64,000 nt of DNA from Dermacentor variabilis (Eukaryota > Arthropoda > Arachnida > Ixodida > Ixodidae). The position numbers and the translations under genes are program-made. Shown in pieces: positions 42,672 to 54,945 of the stretch; the first letter of the stretch is position 1; the number at the start of each line of letters is the position of its first letter. The stretch lies in assembly GCF_050947875.1 (NCBI RefSeq), contig NC_134574.1, positions 157,956,699-158,020,698 of the forward strand, given 5' to 3'. Below the pieces are notes generated by a model. The model was not told the origin of the DNA. It ran no database searches and saw only the letters and a list, made by a program, of their open reading frames with translations.

Positions 42672-45201
42672 TCAGTTCTGGCCGTTGACAGAGTGACTCC
42701 CATGCTCGAACTGCGACTTATTTTTCATCAGGTAGTTTGCCAGGTATTCGATCGGGTTGGGGGGCCTGCAAGAAGATGGATGGCAGTGCCGTTGAACATC
42801 TCAGCAGCAGTTCTGACCAAGTTTTAACAGCATCTTATGAACATAGCACACACTACCAAGTCATCATTGTAAACCCACTGAAATAAGTTTCACAGGCAAT
42901 GACCGTAAAGGGCCAATTAAAGGAAGATGTTAAGTAGAGTTAGATTGCAACTGCTGCTTCTCAAATTTCAGTTGCCGGTGCCCCCCCCCTCAAAAGAAGA
43001 ACGAGTTCACCTCTCTATCTGCTGCTCTTTGAATGAGCCATAGCTCGCATTGCCCAAGAGGCGCTATAGTCTAATTAGTCATTTTCTTGCTGACATGTCC
43101 GTCCTCGCTATAAATCCCCTGTAATATCTTTAATATAGCTCAACCTAATGCTTTCCTAAAGTGTCTCTTAAGTTTAAAAGTACTGACATTGCTTGACAAA
43201 CAAATGATGAAACCGAGCCTTCGAACACACCCACACCCAGCGCGCGTTTTTCTCTCATCTTGTGTACGCATTTTAGAAGGCTGGATTTCGTTGTCTGTTT
43301 GTCAAGCAATGTCAGTACTCTCTTGAACAAAATTAAACCATTTTTACTGCTTGAAATAGTCTATCAGTATTGACAGACTACTGCAATAACTATACATGTC
43401 GATTCATAGACCTCTAAGCTAAGTATAATGGAAGGACAAACTGCTACACTTTGAAGTGAGGTTTGTTGGGAAAAACAGGAAAGATGTTTTCGTGTTTTTC
43501 CCAACCAACCCCACTTGGAAGTGTAGCACACTGTGCGTCCTTTCGTTCCCATGTGCAGTCTCCTCGTGCTACTTCCATCATGCTTAGTGTAAACGAACTA
43601 GCCCAATATTCTGTTCTATTAGGACCTTTACACTATTGCTGGCACAAACAAATTGTCAAAAAACACTGCACAGGGCAAGACAAGTTCAGGTAACTGAAAT
43701 TCACCAATTCAAACGCACACAAGTAGAGCTTTCGCGATGGGCAGAAGTGTAAACATAGCGTTCATTTATTTTCTTGGCTGTCCTGTTGTCAATAACTTTC
43801 GTTTGTGAAAAGTCTGATGTATGCCACTTCCTTTACCTCTGGCAAACTATGAAAGCAGCAGAGTCAGCCAATAATAGAGTTTTGGCATATCCTGTATTCC
43901 GGTACAGGCAGTGGCGTAACCAGGGGGTGGCACACAGAGCACCTGACATCCACAAATGACGCTCTGCTCGGGAAAATCCGACACAATATGCTTGGTGTGC
44001 ACAGGCACGTCCCCTTAAACCTCCGGCAAGCGCCAACGTTTTCAGGCAAGCTATAAGTCAACATTACGCGCAACGTAAGCGTACACATGAGACGGAGAAA
44101 ACGATGTCTTATAATATGAAAATACCAGATGACTGATCTTAATGGAAGCTGCAATGGCTACTGCACCGCATTTCCGCATGCAGGCAAGACAAATTTTCGC
44201 GATAAAAGAAAGAATTATCAGCTCCACAACAGGCGCCAGTAAATGATGCTACGCCCTGCGTTGCTCATCGTACGCGCGATTGGAGCTGCACGTAGCTAAC
44301 ACACTGAACTGTCAGACGTATACAGTTCAGCCAGTTTCACCCACTACCTAGCGGTTATTAAATGCAAACATTTCATGCCATACGCCGGTAAACATGAGCA
44401 GTACACAGCAATTCGAACGACTCCGTCGTCCATGTACGGCCCACATTTTGCAGCAAGAACGTCGGAGCATCACCGCAAAACACGGACGTTCATCCCAAGT
44501 TCCACTGCACTCACCGCTCCTTGGCAAGCGTCGATAGTGCCTGAAGAAGAATGGGCACGACAGTCTGGTCTAGATACTGCCTCGTCGGTAGGGAGTGGAA
44601 GTCGGTGTCCATTTTGGACTTCTTCGGTAAGCTAGCGCCGATGTTCTCCTTGTCGGCGCTTGCCTGAGGGCGAGAAGAAACACGTTACAGGCGTCCAGCA
44701 CTCTGAACCCTGTGCGCCCGTTAGTAAACGCACGGGCACGTGAGTGATTAAGACTACCGGATCCTGCAATGGCGTGCAAGCAAATTTCACCTGAGTGTTT
44801 TCCGATGCACCGGTAGTGACGGTGTCCGTAGCAGCGCGGACTTCGTCGGCCACTTCTGTCTTGGCAGCGTTGTTCTGGTCTGAAGCGTGAAAAAAAAAAA
44901 GTGCGTCGGCACTCTACAGGGCTGGACTTCTGTCTGACAAGCTGGCCGAAGAAGCAGCGCTGCTGATTGTTCTACAGCACCAATAAAAGGCACATCGCAT
45001 CAGTCGGCCATTTCATGCAACTGTTTCTCAACCAAGCAAGGGAAGCGAGGAGATAAGAAACGCATCACAAGTGAACACGTGTTTAGAATCAAAAGGCGTA
45101 AGCCCGTGAATATCGATTTCCAGGAAATAATGACTCAATCTAATCGAAATTTGTTTATATCGAAGCGTCCGACGGCCGGACAGCATCTTACCTTCCGCCA
45201 T
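42672..45201 (-). CDS. DPY30: DPY30 homologue, COMPASS/MLL complex subunit (113 aa)
   Basis: DPY30 is the dimeric subunit of nuclear COMPASS/MLL histone H3K4 methyltransferases and binds ASH2L through a two-helix Dpy-30 motif. On the minus strand the exons are 45192-45201, 44791-44879, 44515-44663 and 42672-42765, all GT..AG and in frame. The N-terminal ~50 residues are an acidic, poorly conserved tail ([17 protein letters not shown]). The Dpy-30 motif runs from [20 protein letters not shown] (59-77) through [20 protein letters not shown] (79-98), matching the vertebrate protein almost residue for residue. The tail after KSQF is slightly longer than in human (113 versus 99 residues). The 1.75-kb last intron contains two foldback elements. 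The start is fixed by the MAE...GT donor arrangement. Confidence 0.95.
43179..43319. mobile_element. Foldback element in DPY30 intron 3
   Basis: AGTACTGACATTGCTTGACA then AACA (43179-43202) is perfectly inverted at 43296-43319. Similarity continues inward (GAAACCGAGCCTTC against GAAATCCAGCCTTC), so most of the element folds on itself around CGCGCGTTTTTCTCTC. Confidence 0.8.
43428..43548. mobile_element. Second foldback element in DPY30 intron 3
   Basis: The left arm (GGACAAACTGCTACACTTTG, then GGTTTGTTGGGAAAAACA) pairs with the right arm (TGTTTTTCCCAACCAACCCC, then GTGTAGCACACTGTGCGTCC). The arms are about 45 bp and the loop is GGAAAGATGTTTTCG. Confidence 0.75.
43549..44514. other. DPY30 intron 3, remainder
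   Basis: GCAGTGGCGTAACCAGGGGG near 43909 looks like the end of a common dispersed repeat. No other feature is supported. Confidence 0.35.
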
Positions 45202-45506
45202 GATCCAATATAAAACGGAAAATGCGTCCCGGAAGCCTAGTCCTGTTGTCTTGTCTTGGCTTCGGTTGCTGTTTTAACCGGCCCTGCATGGCCCCGCATT
45301 GTGCCGCCAGGTGGAAACTGTCTGTGGATGCTGTAGTCGCGAAGGGCGGGTGTTGTTTCTGGTCAGCGTATGTCTGCGCGCTAGAACTCAGTTTAACCCA
45401 GTTTACCGAGTCAAACTGGTCAAACCACGTCAAACGTCAAACATCTCTTCGCAACGCAGTCGACGTCGCATCTTTTGCTCAGGACGAGCGTAGCTACCCC
45501 TACGTT
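45202..45506. promoter_or_regulatory. Probable bidirectional promoter between DPY30 and the 45.5-kb gene
   Basis: The initiators of the two divergent genes are about 300 bp apart (45201 minus, 45507 plus). The interval is GC-richer than its surroundings and has no TATA box, as expected for a shared housekeeping promoter. The plus-strand frame is open back to 45222, so a longer N-terminus is not excluded. Confidence 0.5.
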
Positions 45507-48279
45507 ATGGGTTCGCCGTTACTAAGAGACGGTGGCGATTTGCTTCAGCAAGTAAGCGCTGACAATCTTGAGTTGCTAGAACAGGTCAGACAGCGAGTAC
45601 ATTTTTTCCCTCTCAGCCTGCTTGAGCATCCCAGCAACGGAGCATTGCATGGGAGTCCACCGGCACCAGAGATTGTTGTTACGGCACTGCTGCTCCGGTT
45701 GCATTGATGTCCTTTTCTTCGTTTTCGTATTGTCGTGTCCTGTGATTTTCGTTCATTAGCGCTATTATTTTTTTTTTGTCGCCATTCCGTCTAGACGTAG
45801 CCGAAGCACGCTCCAGTCGACATCACGGAAAAATATATGTACAGATGTCTACACTTATGTCTAGAGCGCTCGAGCGCTGTTAACCATAGTCTCGGATGTT
45901 CAAGGTACCTGAACTTATTAACGTGCGGTCTACCTGACTTCGTAGCTTCCGCTGTTCACAAGCATCTTGTATGAAACCGGCCGGTAAGCATGTCTATTTG
46001 CATTGCAACGCGCTGTGACGCTCTAGACATGTGTAGACGACCGTACTGCATCTCTGCATGCTCTTGTAGAGAATGTCCGGTGCGACTGTTCAGGTAGTAT
46101 GCCTGTAGTGCGATGTTCAGTGTGATTTTACGTCTGCTACGTAGGAAGCTTTTTTGTGTATTTTTGTTTTTCTGGCTGAAGCTTACGGGCGCCCGTACAT
46201 CACTTCAAAGCTCACTTTTATCATGTAAACACTTTCTCTTCAGATTGGCTTGTTTTTGTCCCTGGAAAAAGTTGAACACGCGGACAAGTTCTACAAAACG
46301 GTAGTTGGTGCGAGGCTCCTGCAACACCTCTGGAAGAAGCTCAGCAAAGAAGACGAGATTGAAGCACACAGGGTAATGCAACTATATACGCGGTGTGTGC
46401 AGAATGCACTGATGTGGGCCGAGTGCAAAAGCTTGACACATCAAAGAATTCGCCGTACACAATTCTCCCTGCGCGGATCATATTGACCGTGGGCAAATTT
46501 ACCCACTGTTCATGGCCTTCGTGCTGGTGACAGTAATACCGCAGTCAGGCTGTCGATTTGAGCAATTGCACCTTGCCACAGCGAGTGCCCTTGGCAGCTC
46601 ATTGCCAGACGTGAAATGGGTGTCTTTTAGAATTGATGGCAGTGTCGATTGATAAGTCGGCCAGCACATTATATACGGGTGCCACACGGTGCACTTTCAA
46701 TTGTGACTTGAAATTCAACCCGACCGGGATCGAGTTCCTCAATTGTGGTTGGCTTATGTGCACAGGCTGCAGAAGGGATCGAGTGGCATTCAAGAAATTT
46801 GATTGTGATTGTAGGTACCAATTTGCAAAATTAGAGTAGTCAATCGTCACAAGCGAACACAAAATTTCATTGCATCCAACACCTGAACGACATGCTGTTC
46901 GTTTGGAAGTGCTAAATCTCTCGAAGCATTGGTGCTTAAAAAACGAGATGCCTTTCGTTGGTAGAAAGCCGACAGTTTTCATAAGCATTGATAGTTAGAA
47001 CTTTTGAAATAACAAAATTGTGGTTTTAGAATTGGTACCAACTCTGTATCGAGTACTATTTTATTTTTGAAACACTGCAATCAGGGCTACACACTTGGAT
47101 GCAGCAAAGCAAGGTGGTCATAATCACCCCAGCTGATGGTTTAGTCTGTAGTCTGCCACTGCAGTATGCCTCACAATATCATGTTTCTCGCATGTGAAAC
47201 TCCAGCATTTAATTTTATTTTTAGGAATTGGATGCCAGCTATCCGGAGTATCTTGGCTTTTGTAGGGCCACAAATGCAAGAGATAGTACCAAGCTGATTC
47301 TCTTGTATATGGCTACTGCCTCATGACCCTTCAGTAAGGGAAGCATGCATATTCAATGCAGTGCTAGAATCTAAATGATGCAAAGCTGGTCTTATGCAGT
47401 GATGTCGAAGCAACAGCTGGTGATTCACGTGTGGCCTTATTGCCCGTGGCCGTCCGCGTACACGGTGCAGAGGACAAAGGTTATGTACGGTACTTGTCGA
47501 GGAAAAAAGGTTTATGAGAGGTGTACACATACTGCACAGGCCAGTACAACACATCTCTAAATACATTTAAGGTTTGTATACCTCTTTGTCACAGTGGCAC
47601 ACGCCCATTCTGAAGGATTGATCAAAGATGGGCGCATACAGGCCAGGTAGACGAAATACAAGAAGAGCAGCAATGAAATCATTTACGATCATAGGGTTCG
47701 CATTCCATTAAGAGTTCTGTGTGCTCCAGAGATCCCCATGAGCCGACGCTACCTATACACATTTTATGTCATTGTTTGATTACGTACACCATGTGTGTGC
47801 TCACTGGCGCCACTTTGTTGGTCACAATTCGGGGCTATATATTTAGTTAAATTCTGGGGTTTTAGCAGCCAAAACCATTACATGATTATGATACGCAGCA
47901 CAATGCATGGTCCGCGTACATTTTTGCATTCTGCCTTCAATTGCTTGTGGCCACCACGTCTGGAATTGCATCAGAGACCTTGAGCTCTGCAGCACAATGT
48001 CAGCCACTCAACTATCATGGTGCGTAATGCTACATAAGCTGCCTATTAAGCGAGAAGTGCAACTTGCGTACTGAATGCTGTCACACCTTGGGGGGGGGGG
48101 GTTAAGGCGAAAAAAGCGTCGCTTTGAAAGACTGAAAAAAAAACTTTTATCCTTTTACGCAGAACGAAGCTCTGCTTGCCATAGCAGAATATGTCAAGAA
48201 AAACCCGAGGGCCACAGAAGAACAAATCCTCAAAGAGGTACAGACCCAGATAGATGCCTTCGTTCAGAAGATCCAGTAA
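45507..48279 (+). CDS. Unrecognised small helical protein (~96 aa, three exons)
   Basis: Exons 45507-45551, 46244-46372 and 48163-48279 all meet at phase 0 with good sites (CAGCAA|GTAAGC; TCTTCAG|ATTGGC; AGG|GTAATG; ACGCAG|AACGAA) and end at TAA. The peptide begins MGSPLLRDGGDLLQQ. It continues through LSLEKVEHADKFYKTVVGAR, then WKKLSKEDEIEAHR, and ends with EYVKKNPRATEEQILKEVQT and an amphipathic tail. It is charged, entirely helix-forming, and lacks a signal peptide or membrane segment. I do not recognise the family. The start is uncertain: the frame is open to an ATG at 45222, which would give 191 residues with a Cys-rich, less gene-like N-terminus. Three clean phase-0 junctions make a real gene likely. 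The divergent arrangement with DPY30 suggests ubiquitous expression. Confidence 0.65.
47835..48010 (-). repeat. Degraded Ruka-like SINE in intron 2 of the 45.5-kb gene
   Basis: TTCTGGGGTTTTAGCAGCCA, then AACCATTACATGATTATGAT, and GTGGCCACCACGTC with CTGCAGCACAATGTCAGCCA, follow the intact copy at 21.03 kb from tail to tRNA head. There are many substitutions and a deletion. Confidence 0.65.
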
Positions 48280-50260
48280 CCCCACCTGAAGCGCTGCGTT
48301 TCCACTGTGATTCCCGTACTGCCTACTTCTTCGCTGTAGCATGTAGCGACTTCAACTTGGGCACAAGCAAAACAAATGCAGGAAGTGCAATGATTGCATA
48401 GCTTTTATTCTCAGTGTTCCAAAACCATCACGACACACAGACCTTTGCATACGTGATTTGATTCAGCGCAAGATCCCGAACTCTTTTCAAAAGTTAGCTG
48501 CAGATTTGTCAAGTGGAGGAGAGTTTCTTCCCATTCCACTTTACTAGTCATTAATCGTAAAAGAAAAAATACTTTGCTAGGCTGTTCTTCCATGACATTC
48601 AGACAGCAACGAAAGGGGAAGCTAAAAAAAAAATACTGCAAGGCTGTAATTTGTCGCTGAAACACAGAGGCTCAAAACAAATTTGTCAAAACTTTTTTGT
48701 TTTATTTCTGTGCTGATCGCCTTGTTGCAGTTCCAATCAGTGGCTGTCACCTGGAGGCTAATTCTCTTGCAAGAGAAATTTGAAATTTTGCAAATAGCAC
48801 AGGTTGTGCACTTCGAATAGCTTTCTGGAGAAAAAAAAAACATTTAATCTGCAGCTTACCATATGAGGCACTGTGCTTGTTACGTATACAACTGTTTGTA
48901 CATGCTGTCTTCGTGATGCCATTCTTAAGTATATTATCTATCTCGAAATGATAAAAAAAAACACAGGAACAACCTTTTAAACTCTGTGGCACAACCGTAA
49001 CACGCAACAAAAATACACGCTCATCTGTTGTAAGGCACAAAAGGGCTCTTTATATGTGGCACAGGTGTGATTGTTTGTTGTATGTATATGTATATGAAAA
49101 GAGAAATATATAGGAATACTACTTGCTCACATGTGTATGTACATGTTCTGGAGACAATTCTGTTCAGTAATAAAATTTCAGCAAAGAGGAGTACATTGCG
49201 CACACATTATCAGTCACTCCACTGGTTGTCAACATCGAATACACCACAGAATGAAGTTTTTTTTTTTTTTTGTCTCAGCAGTGCAACAGCATGCCATCCT
49301 GATGGTAACGAACTTCCTTGAAAAATGCTAAGTTTTAATTTTTAAGGTTACACAAACACTTCCGGCACTGATAAATTATTGACAGAATTATTTGCGTCGG
49401 CAAAAGCTGGCCCTCTGCATTTCCAAAGTAGTGGGACCAATCCTACCTCTTGCGTCTGTGTCGTCTAGTTTACAGAAGTGTTGGTCTCTAACGCAGCGGT
49501 GAATTTTCTTTCGAGCAATAATTTCTTAATTTAGAGTTATAGATTAGCCTAACTCAATTGACCTAACTCTTGTTTCTGTTCTCTCTTTAATGTGATGGCG
49601 AAGTGTGAGGTGTCATCGCTCCTTTGAGGATGCTCTCGAGGTCACTTTGCATGCACACTGATACAGCTTTATACTTAAAGCCTCTCTAGCGATTACTGCA
49701 GCTTTGCTAGGAAGGCAACTTAACAGTTTTCAAAAGGGTCCGTTGTCAGAAAACTTTCCTCCTGCAAAGCCTACTACAATATGCAGACACTCGACTTCTG
49801 TCTTAGACTATCGCCTCTCTGGGCACTGTAATAAGCTGGTATCAAACTTAAGTGCAAAATACCGCACAGTGGAGTTTGTTGCCATAACGCCGCTGTTACC
49901 AACAAAACTTTTTTACAATTCTCGGTGATACCGCTGTACAAACATGTTCTTAGCACTCGTATGCACTGTAGTGTTCTTGAAATTGTGTGCCCTGAAGGGA
50001 AGTGAGACATTTGTCCAGAAATTGCAGTATTCACCAGCTATCTGAATGGTTTGAGGCCACTTCAAATGGTATCAGACAGCACTTATGGTCACAATGCTAA
50101 AAAAAGGCCCTCCAGAATCCCTTCAATCTACTACTAAACTTCACAAAAATTAAAAAGAAGCAGCAATATTTTAGTTCTCTTGGACCGTACATATGCAAAC
50201 AGTGCAGCAGTTGACAGGCTTGAGCAGAAGGCTACCCCCAATCCTTTGTTGCCTCTTGCA
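48280..50260. other. No gene seen
   Basis: Includes the presumed 3' UTR of the 45.5-kb gene. The first plus-strand AATAAA is at 49169-49174. Homopolymer A and T runs are present; no further coding region is supported. Confidence 0.4.
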
Positions 50261-50267
50261 TTATGGC

Positions 50268-50695
50268 GGTGTAACATGTACACTTCTGATTGTGATTGGG
50301 GCCAATCCGGATTGAGCTTGATCTGGATAGAGTTGCTACACGGTCATTTGCAATTGCAATCCTGCAGGATATGGACTATCATGATTGCAGGCTGATGCCT
50401 GCACCCTCTAGCACAGTATTCTGAACACGCCAAGAACAAGTGAAGGCAGCTCAATAAAAAAAACATTTAGAAACATTGTTATCAGCAATAGTGAGCAGTA
50501 AAATTCAAATATTACCCTAGTTTAACCATATTTTGCAGATCTTAATTTTAGCCAAAGCATTATGCAGTTCTGCGAGTCGCCGACGATCAGCAGATGATAT
50601 CGATTTGATCTGGATCGTCGGACCGTGTAGCAGCGATAAAAAAATGCGATCTGGATGAGTCCCAATCGTGATCGGAAGTGTGTGTGTGTGACACC
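50268..50695. mobile_element. MITE with ~75-bp inverted arms
   Basis: The left arm, GGTGTAACATGTACACTTCT then GATTGTGATTGGGGCCAATC, pairs with the right arm read inverted, GGTGTCACACACACACACTT then CCGATCACGATTGGGACTCA. Both arms end at GCTACACGGTC near 50334 and 50618. The centre is non-coding. Confidence 0.6.
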
Positions 50696-51804
50696 AGTGT
50701 TACATATGCCAGCCTACACCACTGCCCCTAACCATTTGTTTTTTGACAGAAAACCAATAAACATTGTTTTACCCCAATCTCTGCAGCTTTAAGTTTCAGG
50801 TCGGCACTAACCGGTAAGCCGACAATGCACACTTTGCAGTCAATGAACAGTAGTTCACCGAATTTGTCACAATCTGCAACAGCCCGTCAACTTCATAGTT
50901 GTCTACACAAAGCATTTAGACAACTGTAAAGACATACACTCACTCATCTTGTTCCGAGTTCATCGACACCAAGTGGCCTCAATGTCGCGCTTCCCTGGTT
51001 CTCAATAAAGAACAGTATACTCTTCTTAGGGAGAAGCTGTTGCCTACCCCTCACCTAGTACCAAATTATCCTACTTTCATCAGCCTCATCAGCACATTCG
51101 CATCTGCAGATGTGTCTAACAACGCACCTATCAACTGCTGAAATGTGTAAAAAAAAAAAAAATATGTCTAGGTCACTTTCTCTTGTGCTACAAGAAGGAA
51201 TGCATTCGGCGTCGGCTCGAAAAAGAGACTGTGCTCGACAACACAGGGCCGAGACGATGCATATCCAGCTGAGAATCGTGCAGGCTTTGTCTTTCTTCCA
51301 ATGGCACTCGCGAGCATCTCAACGCCCTCTTCTGGTTAAAAAACAAACACAATCAGTCGCCACCACGAGACAACACACCACCTTGAAAGAACAACTACAA
51401 ATACCCTGGTTGTTTTCTTTCCGCTACCTTCCAAACATTTGCCTACAGAAGAGTTCACAACCTATATATTTACACAGGATTCGAGTTGGGCACAAAACGC
51501 CCGGAAAGGCAAGGCACTTTTCAGCAACTGACAAAAAGCAAAGTGGGCAATAAAATCCCTAGAACCTTTGTGGCTGTCTCAGAGGAGTAATAAAAAACAA
51601 TGCACAAAAAACATAAGATCGCCACGCTCAAACTTTGGTCAGCGATGGTGCGTCTGGTCAGGTTTGATGGCAAAATATAACGAGTTCATCACATCAAATC
51701 ACGAGAGATCTTTCTTTTTTACAGGTGATAACAAACATAAAAAGGAGAAGTTCATTCTGTATAATACTTTGACAATCAGATGCTGCTATGCTGTTTAACT
51801 TTCT
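50696..51804. other. No convincing gene
   Basis: A 147-codon plus-strand ORF (51110-51553) is Gln/Lys-rich, without a domain or splice context, and is treated as chance. Confidence 0.4.
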
Positions 51805-52185
51805 AGCGATGCGCTTACATGCCTTGGGCAAATGTTATTGCATTTTCATGCCATTTACACTAGTAAAAAAGAATAATTTTGTACACATCATAGGTAACGG
51901 AGCCAAACCCACTTACATAAAAAAAATGTGATTCATGGAAATTTGATGTGCCCAGAAATGTTGTGTATAATACTTTTCACATGGAATGATGCTACAGCCT
52001 CAAATTTCCATGAATAGGCCTACGTGATTTGGGTGAATGTTGTTGCATTTTTATGCGTCATCCATAAGATTTGATCGGTATGTGTCATGGAGAATATGGC
52101 CAAACCCCCGTACAACGAAAAAGTGATCATATATAAAAATTTGTTCAATTTGTCCAGTGTCTTAAACGTATTCAGAACAGTGTAC
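51805..52185. repeat. Diverged tandem duplication (~210-bp units)
   Basis: Two blocks share an order of motifs. GGGCAAATGTTATTGCATTT answers to GGTGAATGTTGTTGCATTTT. GCCAAACCCACTTACATAAA answers to GCCAAACCCCCGTACAACGA. TTTGATGTGCCCAGAAATG answers to TTGTTCAATTTGTCCAGTG. The offset is about 210 bp and identity is moderate. Confidence 0.55.
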
Positions 52186-54639
52186 ATTTAGATTTTTGAT
52201 CACTGATCATAAATTCATTATAAACATTAATAAAACAAGTATGACAGAAAAATTACATGGAATGGAATTGAAAATGGAATGAAATTAAATGGAAAAATTA
52301 AATATGAGAAACTAGGCCCCCCTTAAATGCAGGAATAAGATGCACCATGCATGAATACAATTCAGCAATTAAGAGGAACAGCTTTATGTAAAGATCATGA
52401 GGGGGAACAGCGTTTTCACACGCAGGCTCTATGACTGAATAAAACTGAAATTTCATTAATTTAAGATGCCAGTAGCCATTTAGCCTGCAGTGATAACAGC
52501 TCACCGGTCTGCGAAGTTATCGCACATCATGGATGCGTGGAATAAATTTGGAAGGAGAATTGGGCTACATGTGAAAGTAACTGTACTATTGTAAAAATAG
52601 CAATTGGAGGGCAACAGGTTATTGCTGGCTACTTCAGGTTTCTTAATGTGCACGCAAATCTATGCACACGGGTGTCTTCGCAGTGTTCCCCCGCTTTATG
52701 TATCGTTGGTGAAGACCATGCTCAATATACAACTACTACTACAATACCAACAGTAGGCAAGCAAGAGCTTTCCTGGTGCTAACAGTGAGTCACCAAAAGA
52801 GGTTGATACGTACAACACACAGTTTGCATATAGGCAATCAATTTGGTACTTGACATCTAAGAATGTTCAGGTTGTTCAACGTATGACACGCCTCACTGTG
52901 TTCAAGTTCATTGTAACCGGGTTTCACCCCATTGAAATAGACTGATAGTTTTCTACAACTGTTTCCATACAAGAGATAAATCATAAACAGAAATAGCATT
53001 CAAAAATATAATACTACTATTAAAGCGATGCGATGGCGCAGTCCTACAGGACATCTCGGAAACAATCCTAAAGAACTTCAAGCAAAAGCTGAAACGCTAC
53101 TGCGCTATCATAAGAGTAGAACGAAATGCACTTCAGTCCTTGTCAGAAAACATCCCGACGCAGTGGCCAACGCTTTTCATAACATGTTTTCAAAACGCGA
53201 GAAGATGTGGTGAATAACAAAGTGCAGAGGTGTAAATAGGAGAAAAATATATGCAGAGATTGCTTGTGTTTTGATTCTTCCAGCTACTGCTTCAAGCGGC
53301 ACTATTTTAAAAAGAGAGCATGACGTAAAAGAACACAGTACTTGTATACCGATAAGAGGATCAGTTGTGCCTGAGCTCACAAGAATCAATATCTTAGGTA
53401 GACGTAATAAAGAACAAAAGGAAAGATGGCACAATAGATCATTCAATAGATAAGTTCAACGAAGGATATCTCTATGAATGCTCGCCACCGTCATTTGCTT
53501 GCGCAGAATTATGTTAATCGCGAGCATTTGTGATGAGAAGGACGGAAGGATGGCCAACGTTATCATGAAGATAGTGGCTGAAGGGGAATGCACGATTGAA
53601 GCTTAGAGTGCAGAATGAATGAGAGAACCGTAATACTCCTTTCCTACTGGGCAGGCAAAGTCGCGATAATTCTACAAACAGTGCGGTCACAGACATCCGA
53701 CTCCGTGCATTCCGCAGTGCACTTATTTTCGACCTGCGGTGCTTTCTTCAGAATAACAGCTTCATATGTTACAACTACAATGTGTGGACATAAGATCATG
53801 TCAGATCGCACATTATTTGGACTACCTACTGGGCACAAGTGGTGCCATGGTCGATGGTCACAGAAACACGCCACTTCTCTCGGCTGTTGGCAAATACAGT
53901 TTCAAACTGCGAATTCCTACCACGTAATAATCACTACATATTGTATTGATTTGACTTATAAGGCGTTCAAGATTATAAGGCAAAAGGTGCAGCTGAGAAA
54001 AAAAACATCAGTATGCACACTAACATAATAAGGCGATATAGAGTAGCCTACGCATTATTTAGACTCGGTGGGAATTGCTCGAAATACCGAGTAATTACAA
54101 CAATCAGTGCAGGTTAAGTGCGCAATAATATGGTACTATCTCACTTGCCAAGGCTTATTGATACGATTTGCATTGCCATCTAAAATTTGGATGTAACTGA
54201 ATCTATCAGCCTTGCATATAAGGCAGGGGATGGACCTGGAGGCTAGTGACTCTGGGAAAAAAAAACCTCAGCTTACATTAGAATTGCAGCCCAAGTGTAT
54301 GAGACAATGTACCACAGAATCACATCGCGCGTACATATACCGTTCATTCGTATAATTCATGCATAGATTCACGTGAGACACACTAGTTTAGGTCACGAAT
54401 GCATGCGGTGACAGAACTGCTTCTAGACTTCATAAATTTGCCTGCTATGCTTGAAGCTGAATGTACAATGGCAAGACTGAAAGACCGAAGTTCGTGGCCA
54501 GAAGGGGAGAGTTGCAATGATGGTGAAGAAGTTCCTGAACTGAAGAACTTGAACAAGGATGAGGAACACGTTAATTAGGGAGGTTTCATGTGCTCTGTGT
54601 TAGGGTGGTAAAACGTGCAGAACCAACTCTTGAATTTCG
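52186..54639. other. No convincing gene
   Basis: 52630-52700 carries a short Ruka-body fragment (CTTAATGTGCACGCAAATCT, CACACGGGTGTCTTCGC). The longest ORF (53615-54028) has no domain. Otherwise nothing is recognised. Confidence 0.4.
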
Positions 54640-54945
54640 CAGAGGAAATGTGTTTTCCACTATGCTGATCTAGAGGAAGATGTGTTCAGAAACACAGGTT
54701 CACTGTGTTTAGAACACACGTTTTGAAAGCATTTCATTGGATGCTTTGGAAACACATAGAAGATGCGTTGGGGAGACATTGCAGAAAGTGTAATTGAAAA
54801 TATGTTCAAAGTGTTTCCAAAACACATGCCATGCATGTTTTGGAAACTCTGGAAAATGTGTTTCCAAGATATATTACGGTCTAATATGTTTAACGCATTT
54901 TAGGAACTCATAAAATGTGAGTTTCCAAACACAAGAAAAGGTGTG
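54640..54945. repeat. Irregular array of GTGTTT/AAACAC motifs
   Basis: Blocks such as GTGTTTCCAAAACACATG, TTTGGAAACACATAG and ATGTGTTTCCAAGA recur in both orientations at irregular spacing across 300 bp. It resembles a decayed minisatellite or a compound of short palindromes. Confidence 0.55.

Noticed and set aside
51110..51553. 147-codon plus-strand ORF
   Set aside because: Biased composition, no domain, no splice sites or promoter.
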